From Gemmatimonas sp. (GTDB lineage: Bacteria > Gemmatimonadota > Gemmatimonadetes > Gemmatimonadales > Gemmatimonadaceae): a DNA stretch of 64,000 nt. The stretch covers positions 62,001 through 126,000 of the forward strand of contig JAAVWC010000002.1 in NCBI GenBank assembly GCA_023910675.1, read 5' to 3'. The notes beneath the pieces were generated by a model, which saw only the letters and a program-made list of their open reading frames with translations, had not been told where the DNA came from and did no database searches. Shown here piece after piece: positions 1 through 8,877 of this stretch. How positions within the stretch are numbered: position 1 is the first letter of the stretch; each line of letters opens with the position of its first letter. The position numbers and the translations under genes were made by a program.

Positions 1-27
1 TAAGACGTTCACAAACGAGGAGGAGAT

Positions 28-231
28 GTGAAGAAGTTGATTGTGTTGATGATTCGTAGCGCTACTGCGCTTACGCTGGTGGCGGCGGCGCTCCCCGCTC
101 AGGAGTTGCCAGAAGCAGGGGGAGGAGGCCCGGGTCTTCTCATCTTGGCTTGCAACGCAGACAAGAGCTACGTGTGCGGCAGCAGCTGCGGGAACTCTGC
201 ATGCCACTGGTGCTGTACCACCTGTACATAA
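28..231 (+). CDS. small exported cysteine-rich peptide 1
   Basis: Predicted 67-residue protein starting at GTG, behind a strong GAGGAGGAG ribosome site. Residues 1-25 form a Sec-type signal peptide (KK start, hydrophobic core, LPAQ end). Next come the segment ELPEAGGGGPG and a C-terminal part with seven cysteines (residues 42, 50, 54, 59, 62, 63, 66), including a CC pair and CxxC-like spacing. I do not recognise the family. It could be a disulfide-bonded secreted mini-protein or a precursor peptide. The next gene, 13 bp downstream, has the same plan (signal peptide, ELP..G, C-terminal cysteines), so the two are probably co-transcribed paralogues. Codon use is less GC-biased than in neighbouring genes. 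The window begins just upstream, so other members may precede it. Confidence 0.6.
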   Translation: MKKLIVLMIRSATALTLVAAALPAQELPEAGGGGPGLLILACNADKSYVCGSSCGNSACHWCCTTCT

Positions 232-244
232 GGAGAAAGCCGAG

Positions 245-433
245 ATGACAAAGCAACTACTTGTGTCAACCGTTGTTGTAGCACTCCTTCTCGCCCCATC
301 CGCAGTGAGAGCCGAGGAGTTGCCAATCGAAGGAGAATCTCGTCCTTGGACGAAGACCGGGACGAATCCGGACGGCAACACATTGTGTAAGTCTGATCCG
401 TGTCACCCTCCACTGCTCATCTGTTGCCTGTGA
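245..433 (+). CDS. small exported cysteine-rich peptide 2
   Basis: Predicted 62-residue protein with ATG start and an AAGGAGA ribosome site 9 bp upstream. A signal peptide (residues 1-23, ending VRAE) is followed by ELPIEGE, a polar linker, and a tail with four cysteines (48, 53, 60, 61) ending ICCL. The ELP..G motif directly after the predicted cleavage site matches peptide 1. The C-terminal cysteine pattern is shorter. No family is recognised. The stop codon lies only 27 bp before the left end of an IS256-type element, so any further genes of this cluster have been separated from it by the insertion. Confidence 0.55.
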   Translation: MTKQLLVSTVVVALLLAPSAVRAEELPIEGESRPWTKTGTNPDGNTLCKSDPCHPPLLICCL

Positions 434-451
434 CCATAAGCTATCTCCGGC

Positions 452-459
452 GCAGGCAA
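452..459. repeat. IS target-site duplication, left copy
   Basis: GCAGGCAA at 452-459 is repeated exactly at 1838-1845, immediately outside the two inverted termini of the insertion sequence. An 8-bp duplication is the usual IS256-family footprint. Confidence 0.85.
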
Positions 460-1837
460 GAGGTACAATCAAAAAGTGTGGAAATGAACGGCAGACGGTG
501 GCACCTTTTCAGGTAACCCAGTCACCCCCGGGAGAATCCCGGCAACAAAAAGGAGCCACCGCCCGTGATGAAGATCGACATTCCTGCGACCGCGTCAAGC
601 CCGACTTGGTCGACGCTGGAAACGTGTATTCGTGAGCAAGTGCAAACCTGCCTGCAGCGCGTGTTGGACGACGAGGTCGACGCGCTGCTCGGCCGCGGCC
701 GTCATGAGCAGCGGGCGGCGGATACCGTCGTCGGCTATCGCAATGGCCATGGGCAGCCACGACAGGTGGCGTTGATGAACGGCACGATCTCGATTCGTCG
801 TCCCCGCGTGCGTGGGCTCGACGCGCGCTTTGAGAGTCGGATCCTGCCGTTGTTTCAGCGCCGCACGCCGGAGATCGCGACGCTGTTGCCGGAGCGGTAT
901 TTGCACGGCCTGTCCAGCGGCGACTTCACGCGGGCGCTGCGCGGGCTGCTGGGCGATGGCGCGCCGCTGAGTGCGAGCCGTGTGCAACGCCTGACCGAAG
1001 ACTGGCAGCGCGACTACGCGCCGTGGCGCACGCAGGACTTGTCCGCGCTCGAGCCCGTCTCCGTGTGGGCCGACGGGATTTATGTGAAAGCCGGCCTCGA
1101 GTCGACGAAGGCCGCGCTGTTGGTGCTGATCGCCGCGCTCGCGGATGGCACGAAGGTGGTCCTGGCGGTCGAGAGCGGCCACCGCGAGTCGAGCGAGCGC
1201 TGGGCGGAGATCCTGCGCGATCTCACGGCGCGCGGCCTGCCGGCCCCCGCGTGCGTCATCGGCGATGGGGCGTTGGGCCTGTGGAACGCGGTGGGCCAGG
1301 TATGGCCACACGCGGCGGAGCAACGGTGCTGGAACCACCAGCTCCGGAACGTGGTCGACGCGGTCCCGCTCAAACACCAGCCGGACGTGCAGGGCGCGGT
1401 ACAGCGCATCGCCGCCGCCGAATCCGTTGCCGACGCGGAGCAGGAGCGGCAGCGCTTCCACCGCGCCTATCGGCTCCGCTTCCCGAAAGCGTGCGAGCGT
1501 CTGGATCGCGACTGGGCGCGGATGCTCACGTACTACCAGTTTCCGAAAGAGCATTGGCGCCATCTGCGCACGACGAACGTCGTCGAGTCCCCCTTCGCGG
1601 CGGTGCGGCTCCGCACGAGCGCGGCCAAGCGTTTCAAGAAAGTGGAGCGCGCCACGGCGATCATCTGGCGGCTGCTGCGCGTCGCCGAGAAGCGCTTTCG
1701 CAAGCTGAACGCGCCGGAGCAGTGCCGCGATGTGTATCGTGGCGTCCGCTACGCCGATGGCATCGAAATCCCCGCTATGTCACCCACCCAGAAAGCCGCC
1801 GCCTGACGCGCATTTACACACTTCTTGACGAGACCTC
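460..1837 (+). mobile_element. complete IS256-family insertion sequence
   Basis: The 1378-bp element is delimited by imperfect 27-bp inverted repeats (460-486 and 1811-1837; 21 of 27 positions match, including a 16/18 core around AAGTGTG/CACACTT). An exact 8-bp direct duplication, GCAGGCAA, lies outside them. It carries one intact transposase gene and nothing else. Intact ends, intact gene and exact target duplication indicate a fairly recent insertion, just downstream of the cysteine-rich peptide genes. Confidence 0.9.
565..1806 (+). CDS. IS256-family transposase
   Basis: A 413-residue DDE transposase of the mutator/IS256 type, which cuts and joins the ends of its own element. The N-terminal DNA-binding region holds GYRNGHG and a basic IRRPRVRG stretch. 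The catalytic residues are visible: D170 in VWADGIYVK, D234 in VIGDGALGLW and E341 in TTNVVESPF. The family C/D(2)H signature is represented by CWNHQLRN (255-262). Length matches the family norm of about 400. The gene fills the element and no frameshift is seen, so it is probably active. GTG at 565 and ATG at 568 are both possible starts behind AAGGAG. Confidence 0.93.
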   Translation: MMKIDIPATASSPTWSTLETCIREQVQTCLQRVLDDEVDALLGRGRHEQRAADTVVGYRNGHGQPRQVALMNGTISIRRPRVRGLDARFESRILPLFQRRTPEIATLLPERYLHGLSSGDFTRALRGLLGDGAPLSASRVQRLTEDWQRDYAPWRTQDLSALEPVSVWADGIYVKAGLESTKAALLVLIAALADGTKVVLAVESGHRESSERWAEILRDLTARGLPAPACVIGDGALGLWNAVGQVWPHAAEQRCWNHQLRNVVDAVPLKHQPDVQGAVQRIAAAESVADAEQERQRFHRAYRLRFPKACERLDRDWARMLTYYQFPKEHWRHLRTTNVVESPFAAVRLRTSAAKRFKKVERATAIIWRLLRVAEKRFRKLNAPEQCRDVYRGVRYADGIEIPAMSPTQKAAA

Positions 1838-1845
1838 GCAGGCAA
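1838..1845. repeat. IS target-site duplication, right copy
   Basis: GCAGGCAA, identical to 452-459; it marks the right insertion boundary. Confidence 0.85.
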
Positions 1846-2225
1846 CCACTCGTTCCGCTCCGCTCGGCGCACACAACAGTGCATGACATGATGCTAGCGA
1901 TGGCTCTTTGCATCAGAGGAATGCGCGTTGCTTCCCAAGGCTCACACAGGAGCATGACAGATAGGACAGATCGAGCGGAGGAACACGGATCAGATCCGCG
2001 TTCCTCCGCTCCATCCGTTTTGTCCGTGTTCAGTTGTTGCCGTTGCTCAGCCTGCTCGCGGATCATCGACGCCGAATTCCCCAGCTGAATTCGCGTCCAT
2101 TTTGGCGACTCCATTTTGGCGACTCTGACCCCTGTGGATGGGGCGACTGTCGGGTGTTGGAGTCGACTCTGACCCCTTTGGGGCGTTAATTCGCTCGATC
2201 CGCTTTATCCGTGTTCAGCTGTTTC
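1846..2225. other. non-coding stretch with hairpins and GACTCTGACCCC repeats
   Basis: No credible gene. It holds a near-perfect hairpin at 1973-2011 (19-bp arms, 18 paired, 1-bp loop) and two copies of GACTCTGACCCCT at 2121-2133 and 2165-2177. A second fragment of TCCGTGTTCAG-type hairpin sequence lies near 2200-2225, resembling 2021-2040. Confidence 0.6.
1973..2011. repeat. intergenic hairpin (family A-like)
   Basis: Inverted arms GAGCGGAGGAACACGGATC (1973-1991) and its complement (1993-2011) with one mismatch. Outer sequence ends in GTGTTCAGTTG, reminiscent of the GTTGAACTG termini of the other family A hairpins. Confidence 0.6.
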
Positions 2226-2795
2226 TCAACGCTCGCCGTGTACCCGTGCGGAGTAATCCACCACGTCGAGTGAGAACGCCGCCTCATGCCCCGACAGCTG
2301 CCAACCGAGCTGCTCAGTGAGAATTTCCGGGCGCTCGTCGCCACCGAGCCACCGTTCGATGAGTCGAGACTCGACGTCCACGATCCAGTACTCGATGCCC
2401 TCACGCTGATATCGCCGGCGTTTCACGACGCGGTCGTAGCGGGCGGTGCTCGGCGAGAGAATCTCCACGAACAGCACGGCGGCCTCGGGCGCTTCGTTTC
2501 GTGTCGGTGCTCGTCCTGCTGGTGTGGGCACGACGGTGATGTCCGGTTGCACCACGGTATACGTGTCGAGCACGTAGTCCAGTGGGGCGGGGAGAATCAA
2601 CGCGCGCTGACCCTGACGCGCATAGTCGTTGAGCGCAGTCATCAGGAGAGCCAAGGCAATCTGATGCGCCAGTGCGGGACTCGGGCTCACAAGCAGCTCC
2701 CCGTCCACGCACTCGAACCTCTTGCCCGGCTCTTCGGGCAGATTCTGCACCTCGGCCGCTGTCCAGCGGCGCTGCTCCAGGGCTGGCATAGCCAT
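2226..2795 (-). CDS. Uma2 family endonuclease-like protein (DUF820)
   Basis: About 189 residues. It resembles Uma2/DUF820 proteins, which have a PD-(D/E)XK-type restriction-endonuclease fold and poorly known roles. Supporting motifs are FECVDGELLVSPSP near the start, LDTYTVVQPDITVV in the middle and VLFVEILSPSTARYDR followed by YQREGIEYWIVD; these carry the D, E and K positions expected of the fold. The reading frame is open further upstream to 2948, but similarity begins at MPALEQRRWTA, so I chose the ATG at 2795 (2789 is also possible). It stands alone and is transcribed away from tex. Confidence 0.8.
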   Translation of the reverse strand: MAMPALEQRRWTAAEVQNLPEEPGKRFECVDGELLVSPSPALAHQIALALLMTALNDYARQGQRALILPAPLDYVLDTYTVVQPDITVVPTPAGRAPTRNEAPEAAVLFVEILSPSTARYDRVVKRRRYQREGIEYWIVDVESRLIERWLGGDERPEILTEQLGWQLSGHEAAFSLDVVDYSARVHGER

Positions 2796-2963
2796 AGTTT
2801 GCTCGGCGTGGCGTGAAGTTGGCAAGAGGACATTCGGCACGATAGGGAATGACCCTCTGCCGTGTGTCACCGAAATGACGCGCCAAGCATCATTCTTGCG
2901 CATCATCTGCACCGTTTCGCAAGGCCTCCAATTTGTCGGGTGGGGCACGTATCATCCGCGCAT

Positions 2964-5321
2964 ATGACCGCTCCTACCCTCGATATGCTCGCCCCCGCGA
3001 TCGTTGCGCGCGTGGCGACGGAACTGTCGCTGAACGCCCCGCAGGTTCAGCGCACGCTCGCCCTCTTTGCCGAAGGCGCCACCCTCCCCTTTATCGCCCG
3101 CTACCGCAAGGAGGTCACGGGTGGTCTCGACGAAGTGCAGCTCCGCGATGTGCGTGAGCGGGCCGAGTACCTGAAGGAAATGGAAGATCGCCGCGCGGCG
3201 ATTCTCAAGAGTATCGATGAGCAGGGCAAGCTCGACGATGCCCTCAAGGCCACCATTCTGGCCGCCGACACGAAACAGGCGCTCGAAGACCTCTACTTGC
3301 CGTTCAAGCCCAAGCGTCGAACGCGCGCCATGATTGCGCGCGAACGCGGCTTGGGACCGCTGGCGGACGCACTGGTTGAAGGCGGCCTCGATGATGCCGC
3401 AATGCTCGCGCAGGCTGCGTCGTTCGTGCTTCCGGAAATCGAAGGCAAGCCGAGCGAGGTGCCTACCGCTGAAGCGGCATTGCAGGGCGCCCGCGACATT
3501 CTCGCCGAACAGATTGCCGAAGACGCCGTCGTGCGCGGCTGGGTGCGCGAAGTCACGCGCGCCAAGGGTGTCGTGAAGAGCAGCGTGCTCGCCGAGAAGA
3601 AGAGCGACGAGTCGAAGTTCAAGGATTACTTCGAGTTTGCCGAATCGTTGGGCACCATTCCCAGCCACCGCATGCTGGCCATTCGCCGCGGTGAAACCGA
3701 AGGCGAGTTGTTGTGGCGCATCGAAGCGCCGGTGGACGAGATCAACGCGCGCCTGCGTACCGAGATGGGCGCCGGCAAGAAGGCGGTGCAGCAGTTCACG
3801 CTGGTGTGCGCCGACGCGTACAAGCGGTTGCTGTCGCCGGCCATCGAGGTGGAACTGCGCGTGGAGCTCAAGACGCGTGCGGACGATGAAGCGATCACGA
3901 TTTTCGGTCGCAATCTCGAGCAGCTGTTGCTTGCGTCGCCGGCGGGTGAAAAGAAGGTGATTGGGCTGGACCCGGGTTTCCGCACGGGTGTGAAGGTGGC
4001 GGTGGTGAGTGCCACGGGTGCGCTCGTGCACACCGACACGTTGTATCTCCACCAGGAAGATCGATTCGCCGGCGCGGTGCGTCTCATGGTGGAGCGCTTC
4101 ACGCCCGAGCTCATTGCCATCGGCAACGGGACCGCCAGCCGCGAAACAGAAACGCTGACCAAGGCGGCGCTGCGCGAAATGGATGCGCCGCGTCCGCAGG
4201 TGGTGGTGGTGAACGAAGCGGGTGCCTCCGTGTACTCGGCCAGCGACCTCGCGCGCAGTGAATTCCCCGAGCTCGATGTATCGCTGCGCGGGGCGGTGAG
4301 CATCGCGCGCCGGTTGCAGGACCCGCTCGCGGAGCTGGTGAAGATCGATCCCAAAAGCATCGGCGTGGGGCAGTATCAGCACGACGTGAACCAGACGCGA
4401 CTCAAGCAGCGTCTCGACGATATCGTGGAAAGCTGCGTGAATCGTGTAGGTGTGGAGATCAACACCGCGTCATCGGCGCTGCTGGGCTACGTGGCGGGCA
4501 TCGGCCCGAGTCTCGCGCAGTCCATCGTGTCGCTGCGCGACAGCAAGGGTGGCTTCAAGAGCCGCGGCGACCTCAAGGACGTGCCGCGCTTGGGCGCGAA
4601 GGCGTTCGAGCAGGCCGCCGGCTTCTTGCGCGTGCGCGGCGGTGTGCATCCGCTGGACTCGAGCGCGGTGCACCCGGAGCGGTACGCGCTCGTGGAGCGC
4701 ATGGCCAAGGATCTTGGCGTGGCGGTAGGCGAGCTGGTGGGCAACGAATCGCTGGTCGATCGCATTGCGCTGCAGCAGTACGTGAGCGACGACGTCGGCA
4801 TGCCGACACTGCGCGACATCGTAGCCGAACTCAAGAAGCCGGGCCGTGACCCGCGTGCGGCGTTCGAGCCGCCTGCGTTCCGCGAGGACATTCAGAAGCC
4901 CAGTGATCTGCTCCCCGGCATGGTGCTCGAAGGGGTGGTGACGAATATCGTGGCCTTTGGCGTGTTCGTGGACATCGGGGTGCACCAGGATGGTCTGGTG
5001 CACGTGAGCCAGATTGCCGACAAGTTCGTGAAGGACCCCAACGATGTGGTGCAGGTGGGGAAGAAGGTGAAGGTCACGGTGCAGAGCGTGGATTTGCCGC
5101 GTAACCGCATTGCGTTGAGCATGCGCAGCGACGGCGGTATGGGCCCGCGCGCCGGCGCGTCGGCGGAGGGTGGCACGCGCCGCGACGTGATTCAGAACAA
5201 CCAGCAGAATCAGAGCAACCAGCAGAACCGTGCGCCGCTCAAGGGTGGCTTCAAGCCCGCCGCCAAGCCGTTCGTGCCTACCAAGGGTGCCGTGGCGCCA
5301 AACGGTATTCGCTTCAAGTAA
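2964..5321 (+). CDS. tex: Tex-family RNA-binding transcription accessory protein
   Basis: 785 residues, the usual Tex length. Tex binds nucleic acid and influences transcription and RNA handling in the cytoplasm. Domain order is as in the family. The N-terminal helical region contains LPFIARYRKEVTGGLDE. The YqgF/RNase H-like domain starts near residue 330 (VIGLDPGFRTGVK). Helix-hairpin-helix segments lie near 510-560 (GIGPSLAQSIV, LKDVPRLGAKAFEQAAGFLR). An S1 RNA-binding domain covers about 650-720 (GMVLEGVVTNIVAFGVFVDI). The tail is Gln/Asn-rich and basic. Homology starts after MTAPTLDMLAP, so the ATG at 2964 is preferred over the upstream in-frame ATG at 2862. Confidence 0.95.
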   Translation: MTAPTLDMLAPAIVARVATELSLNAPQVQRTLALFAEGATLPFIARYRKEVTGGLDEVQLRDVRERAEYLKEMEDRRAAILKSIDEQGKLDDALKATILAADTKQALEDLYLPFKPKRRTRAMIARERGLGPLADALVEGGLDDAAMLAQAASFVLPEIEGKPSEVPTAEAALQGARDILAEQIAEDAVVRGWVREVTRAKGVVKSSVLAEKKSDESKFKDYFEFAESLGTIPSHRMLAIRRGETEGELLWRIEAPVDEINARLRTEMGAGKKAVQQFTLVCADAYKRLLSPAIEVELRVELKTRADDEAITIFGRNLEQLLLASPAGEKKVIGLDPGFRTGVKVAVVSATGALVHTDTLYLHQEDRFAGAVRLMVERFTPELIAIGNGTASRETETLTKAALREMDAPRPQVVVVNEAGASVYSASDLARSEFPELDVSLRGAVSIARRLQDPLAELVKIDPKSIGVGQYQHDVNQTRLKQRLDDIVESCVNRVGVEINTASSALLGYVAGIGPSLAQSIVSLRDSKGGFKSRGDLKDVPRLGAKAFEQAAGFLRVRGGVHPLDSSAVHPERYALVERMAKDLGVAVGELVGNESLVDRIALQQYVSDDVGMPTLRDIVAELKKPGRDPRAAFEPPAFREDIQKPSDLLPGMVLEGVVTNIVAFGVFVDIGVHQDGLVHVSQIADKFVKDPNDVVQVGKKVKVTVQSVDLPRNRIALSMRSDGGMGPRAGASAEGGTRRDVIQNNQQNQSNQQNRAPLKGGFKPAAKPFVPTKGAVAPNGIRFK

Positions 5322-5348
5322 GGGTGGGTTAGGCGGCTGGCTGGGTTT

Positions 5349-5458
5349 GAACTGCTCTCACGGAGATACGGAGGGACGGAGGTCACGGAGAACAGCACAG
5401 CTCTGAAGAGGCTGTTCTCCGTGACCTCCGTCCCTCCGTGTCTCCGTGAGCGCAGTTC
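5349..5458. repeat. family A hairpin repeat A1
   Basis: Two 48-bp arms (5349-5396 and 5411-5458), of which 46 positions pair, with a 14-bp loop. Termini are GAACTGCTCTCACGGAG and its complement. The arms consist of short ACGGAG-like direct repeats. The same sequence type recurs at 27874-28000. It lies between tex and the SNF2 gene and could also stop transcription. Confidence 0.8.
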
Positions 5459-5604
5459 TATGCCACCTGCCGAAACAGATGAATTGGCCCGGAATGGCAC
5501 TCCCGGCACAAATATCCGTCGGCCCCTGTACGCGAATGGGTGGCACGCTGGCTAACTTGATTGGATGCTCTCTCGCGACACGAAGTGGCACCGCCACGGC
5601 CTCC

Positions 5605-8600
5605 ATGCTTGATCCGCAACTGGAACGGCTTTTTTCTCCCGTACTCCGTGAGCGCGCGCGCGCGTATCTGGCGCCGGACATCGTCGAATGGCGCGCGGTG
5701 CACGACAGTCGGGTGGACGCGGTGGTGCAGGGCTCACGTCCGTATCGCGTGCTCGTGGAAGTCGATGTGCGCGAGGCACAGATGGGGTGCACCTGCGCGT
5801 ACGCGGCAGAGCATGGCCCGTGCAAGCATCAGTGGGCCGTGTTGCTCGTGCTCGATCGCGACGGCGCACTCCCCGATGGTTTGCACCCGGGTGCCTCGCC
5901 GTTGCCGGTGGCGTTCGTGACGCCTGACGAGCATGTCGAGTTTGGCGCGCCCGAACCTGCGGTGGTGATTCCCGACGCGCCGGCGGAACCGCAGACGGAT
6001 TGGCAGATTGCCCTTCGCGCGACGGTGCTCGCGCAACGCGCGCGCGATCTGCGTCCCGAAAGCAATCGCCCCACGGCGATGCCGGCCGATCGGCGGATTG
6101 TGTATCTGCTGCACATTACCGAAGCGTCGGAGCAGTCGGGGGTGCGGGTGCAGGTCTGCACGCAGCGCCGCACGCGTGACGGGACGTGGGAAGAGCCGCG
6201 GCATTTTGGTGCCAGCGCCGAAGCGTGGTTCAACGCGCACGATCCGGCCGACCGGTTGATCGCCGAGATGTTGCTGGGCGCGCAAGATGTTCCGGCGGCG
6301 CGCGCGATGCCGGCGCAGGGGTTTCATGTGCCGCCCCGCGCGTACAGCACCACGCTGCGCGCCATTTGCGATACCGGTCGCGCGTTGCTGGCCACCAGCC
6401 GTCGTTCACTCGACGGGCGTTTCATGCAGTGGGATGACGAATCGCCGTGGACGGTGGTGCTGCGAGTCGAGCGTCCCACCATTGACGGCTATGCCCTCGT
6501 GGCAGACGTGCAACGTGAGGGGGTGTCGCGTCCGCTGGCCGATGTCGACTGGGTGTCCCCCAAGGGCCTGATCGTGTTGGGCAACAAGCTCGCGCGTTTC
6601 GATGCACAGGATGTGTGGCCACTCGTGCAGCGCTTATGGTACGACTCGTCACTTGATCTAGGTGAAGACCCGTCGCCGTTTCTCGCCGAGTTCCATACGC
6701 TGCGTACGGCGCCGCGCCTATCGCTGCCGCCGGGCGAATTGCAGACCGAAACGGACGCCGCGCCGGTGCCGCATTTGAGCATTACGAGCGGCCCCGATAA
6801 CGGCCGCCGTTCTCAGGCTTGGCTGCTGGTGCGCTTCCGCTATGGTACCTCCATGGTCGACGCGCAGTCGCCGGCGCCCACCGCGTTCGACAAGAACACC
6901 CGCACGTTGTATCGCCGTCGGATGGCCGCGGAGCGCAACGCTGTTACGCGCTTGCGAGCCATGGGTGCGCTCGAGATGTATTCGCACACGCATCATCGCA
7001 TGGGGCTCACGATGTCGTCGCACGCGCTCCCCAAGGCGCTGGCCACGCTCGTGCGTGAAGGATGGCAGGTGGAGACCGACGGGTCGCTGCTGGTGGCGCC
7101 TGGCAAGCTCGATATTCAGATGAGCTCCGGCGTTGATTGGTTCGACTTGCACGGTGGTGTGCGCTACGGCGATCAGATGGCGTCGATTGCGACCTTGCTC
7201 GCGGCGGCCGAAGCGGGTGACGAACAGGTGCGCCTCCCCGACGGCTCGCTGGGGGTCATGCCCACCGAACAGTTGAGCGCGCTGCAAGCACTCATGGCGC
7301 TCGCGGAGCGTCGCGGTGAACTGCTACGCTTCCGGCCGTCACAGCTTGCCGTGCTCGATGCGCTGCTGGCCGAACTGCCCGACGTGGACGTGGACGCGCA
7401 GCTCGCCTCCGCGCGTGCGCAGCTGCACGAGTTCCGCGAAATTGCCCCGGAGCCGGTGCCGGAAGGGTTCGTGGGCGAACTGCGCGCGTATCAGCGCGAC
7501 GGCCTCTCGTGGTTCGCGTTTCTGCGCCGCTTCCAGCTTGGAGGCTGCCTCGCCGACGACATGGGCCTTGGCAAAACGGTACAGGTGCTCGCGATGCTCG
7601 AAGGGCGCCGTGCCGAAGGCAAAGGATTGTCGCTGCTGGTGGTGCCGCGGTCGCTCGTCTTCAACTGGATGCGCGAAGCGGAGCGATTTGCGCCCTCGCT
7701 GCGCGTGATCGATTTGAGTCACGCCGAACGCGAAGTCGATGCGCTCGATGCCAACGATGCCGACGTGGTGATCTCGACGTACGGTACTCTGCGCCGCGAT
7801 ATCGACCGGTTGGGGTCACGCCGCTTCGACTACGTGGTGCTCGACGAAGCGCAGGCGATCAAGAACGCGAGTACGGCGACGGCCAAGGCGGCGCGCCTGC
7901 TGCAGGGCGATCACAAGCTCGCGTTGACGGGTACGCCTATCGAAAATCGTATCGAAGAGTTGTGGAGTCTTTTCGAGTTCCTCAATCCGGGGATGCTGGG
8001 CGCGTCGTCGCGCTTCAGCACGGCTGCGCGCGCACTCGGGCAGAAGCCCGGTGGTGTGCCGGGCATGCCGGGTCAGCCGCGTGACGATCTTTTTGCGCGC
8101 GCGCTGCGTCCGGTCATTCTGCGTCGTACCAAATCGCAGGTGGCCTCCGAGTTGCCGTCGCGGACGGAGCAGACGCTCGAAGTGGAGCTCGAGCCGCGGC
8201 AACGCGCGTACTACGAAGAGCTCCGTCTGCAGTACGTGCAGAGTGTGTTCGAACAGGTGGAGCGCGAAGGCATCGCCAAGTCGCGTATGCACATTCTCGA
8301 AGCGCTGCTGCGCTTGCGTCAGGCGGCGTGTCATCCGTCGCTCGTCGATCCTCGCAAAGCAGCGCTGCCGTCGGCCAAGCTCGATGTGATCGTGCCGTCG
8401 TTGCAGGAAATTGCGAACGAAGGACACAAGGCGCTCGTGTTCTCGCAGTTCACGAGTTTTCTGTCGTTGCTGCGCAACCGGCTCGATGCGCAGGGCATTC
8501 CGTACGAGTATCTCGACGGCAAGACGCGCGACCGTCAAGCGCGTGTGGACCGCTTCCAGAGTGCCGACGGGCCGCCGCTCTTTCTCATCAGTCTCAAGGC

Positions 8601-8877
8601 GGGCGGTCACGGGCTCAACCTCACGGCGGCGGAATACGTGTTTCTGCTGGATCCGTGGTGGAATCCGGCGGTGGAAGCGCAGGCGATCGACCGGGCGCAC
8701 CGCATTGGGCAGACGCGCCATGTCTTGGCGACGCGCGTGGTGGCGCGTGATACGATCGAGTCCAAGATCCTTGAGTTGCAGGCGAGCAAGCGGGCGTTGG
8801 CCGACTCCATCCTCTCCGAGGACCGCGGCGGCTTGGCGAGCATTGGGCGCGACGAACTGACCCTTTTGCTCGGCTGA
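5605..8877 (+). CDS. SWIM zinc-finger SNF2/RapA-type helicase
   Basis: About 1090 residues; a DNA-dependent ATPase of the SNF2 superfamily, expected to move along or remodel nucleoprotein. Near residue 61 there is a SWIM-type zinc motif, CTCAYAAEHGPCKH (CxC...CxH). The C-terminal half has the helicase motifs: DDMGLGKTVQ (Walker A, about 651), VVLDEAQAIKN (DEAQ box, about 746), LTGTPIENRIEELWS, and QAIDRAHRIGQTR (motif VI, about 1027). The middle region is a helicase-associated domain without clear motifs. The ATG at 5605 is chosen because the frame upstream runs into hairpin A1. No partner gene is apparent. Confidence 0.92.
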   Translation: MLDPQLERLFSPVLRERARAYLAPDIVEWRAVHDSRVDAVVQGSRPYRVLVEVDVREAQMGCTCAYAAEHGPCKHQWAVLLVLDRDGALPDGLHPGASPLPVAFVTPDEHVEFGAPEPAVVIPDAPAEPQTDWQIALRATVLAQRARDLRPESNRPTAMPADRRIVYLLHITEASEQSGVRVQVCTQRRTRDGTWEEPRHFGASAEAWFNAHDPADRLIAEMLLGAQDVPAARAMPAQGFHVPPRAYSTTLRAICDTGRALLATSRRSLDGRFMQWDDESPWTVVLRVERPTIDGYALVADVQREGVSRPLADVDWVSPKGLIVLGNKLARFDAQDVWPLVQRLWYDSSLDLGEDPSPFLAEFHTLRTAPRLSLPPGELQTETDAAPVPHLSITSGPDNGRRSQAWLLVRFRYGTSMVDAQSPAPTAFDKNTRTLYRRRMAAERNAVTRLRAMGALEMYSHTHHRMGLTMSSHALPKALATLVREGWQVETDGSLLVAPGKLDIQMSSGVDWFDLHGGVRYGDQMASIATLLAAAEAGDEQVRLPDGSLGVMPTEQLSALQALMALAERRGELLRFRPSQLAVLDALLAELPDVDVDAQLASARAQLHEFREIAPEPVPEGFVGELRAYQRDGLSWFAFLRRFQLGGCLADDMGLGKTVQVLAMLEGRRAEGKGLSLLVVPRSLVFNWMREAERFAPSLRVIDLSHAEREVDALDANDADVVISTYGTLRRDIDRLGSRRFDYVVLDEAQAIKNASTATAKAARLLQGDHKLALTGTPIENRIEELWSLFEFLNPGMLGASSRFSTAARALGQKPGGVPGMPGQPRDDLFARALRPVILRRTKSQVASELPSRTEQTLEVELEPRQRAYYEELRLQYVQSVFEQVEREGIAKSRMHILEALLRLRQAACHPSLVDPRKAALPSAKLDVIVPSLQEIANEGHKALVFSQFTSFLSLLRNRLDAQGIPYEYLDGKTRDRQARVDRFQSADGPPLFLISLKAGGHGLNLTAAEYVFLLDPWWNPAVEAQAIDRAHRIGQTRHVLATRVVARDTIESKILELQASKRALADSILSEDRGGLASIGRDELTLLLG

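Noticed and set aside
28..433. Calling the two cysteine-rich peptides lanthipeptides or bacteriocins
   Set aside because: They have Sec-type signal peptides rather than a double-glycine leader, and no modification enzyme is visible in the window. Only the neutral description is supported.
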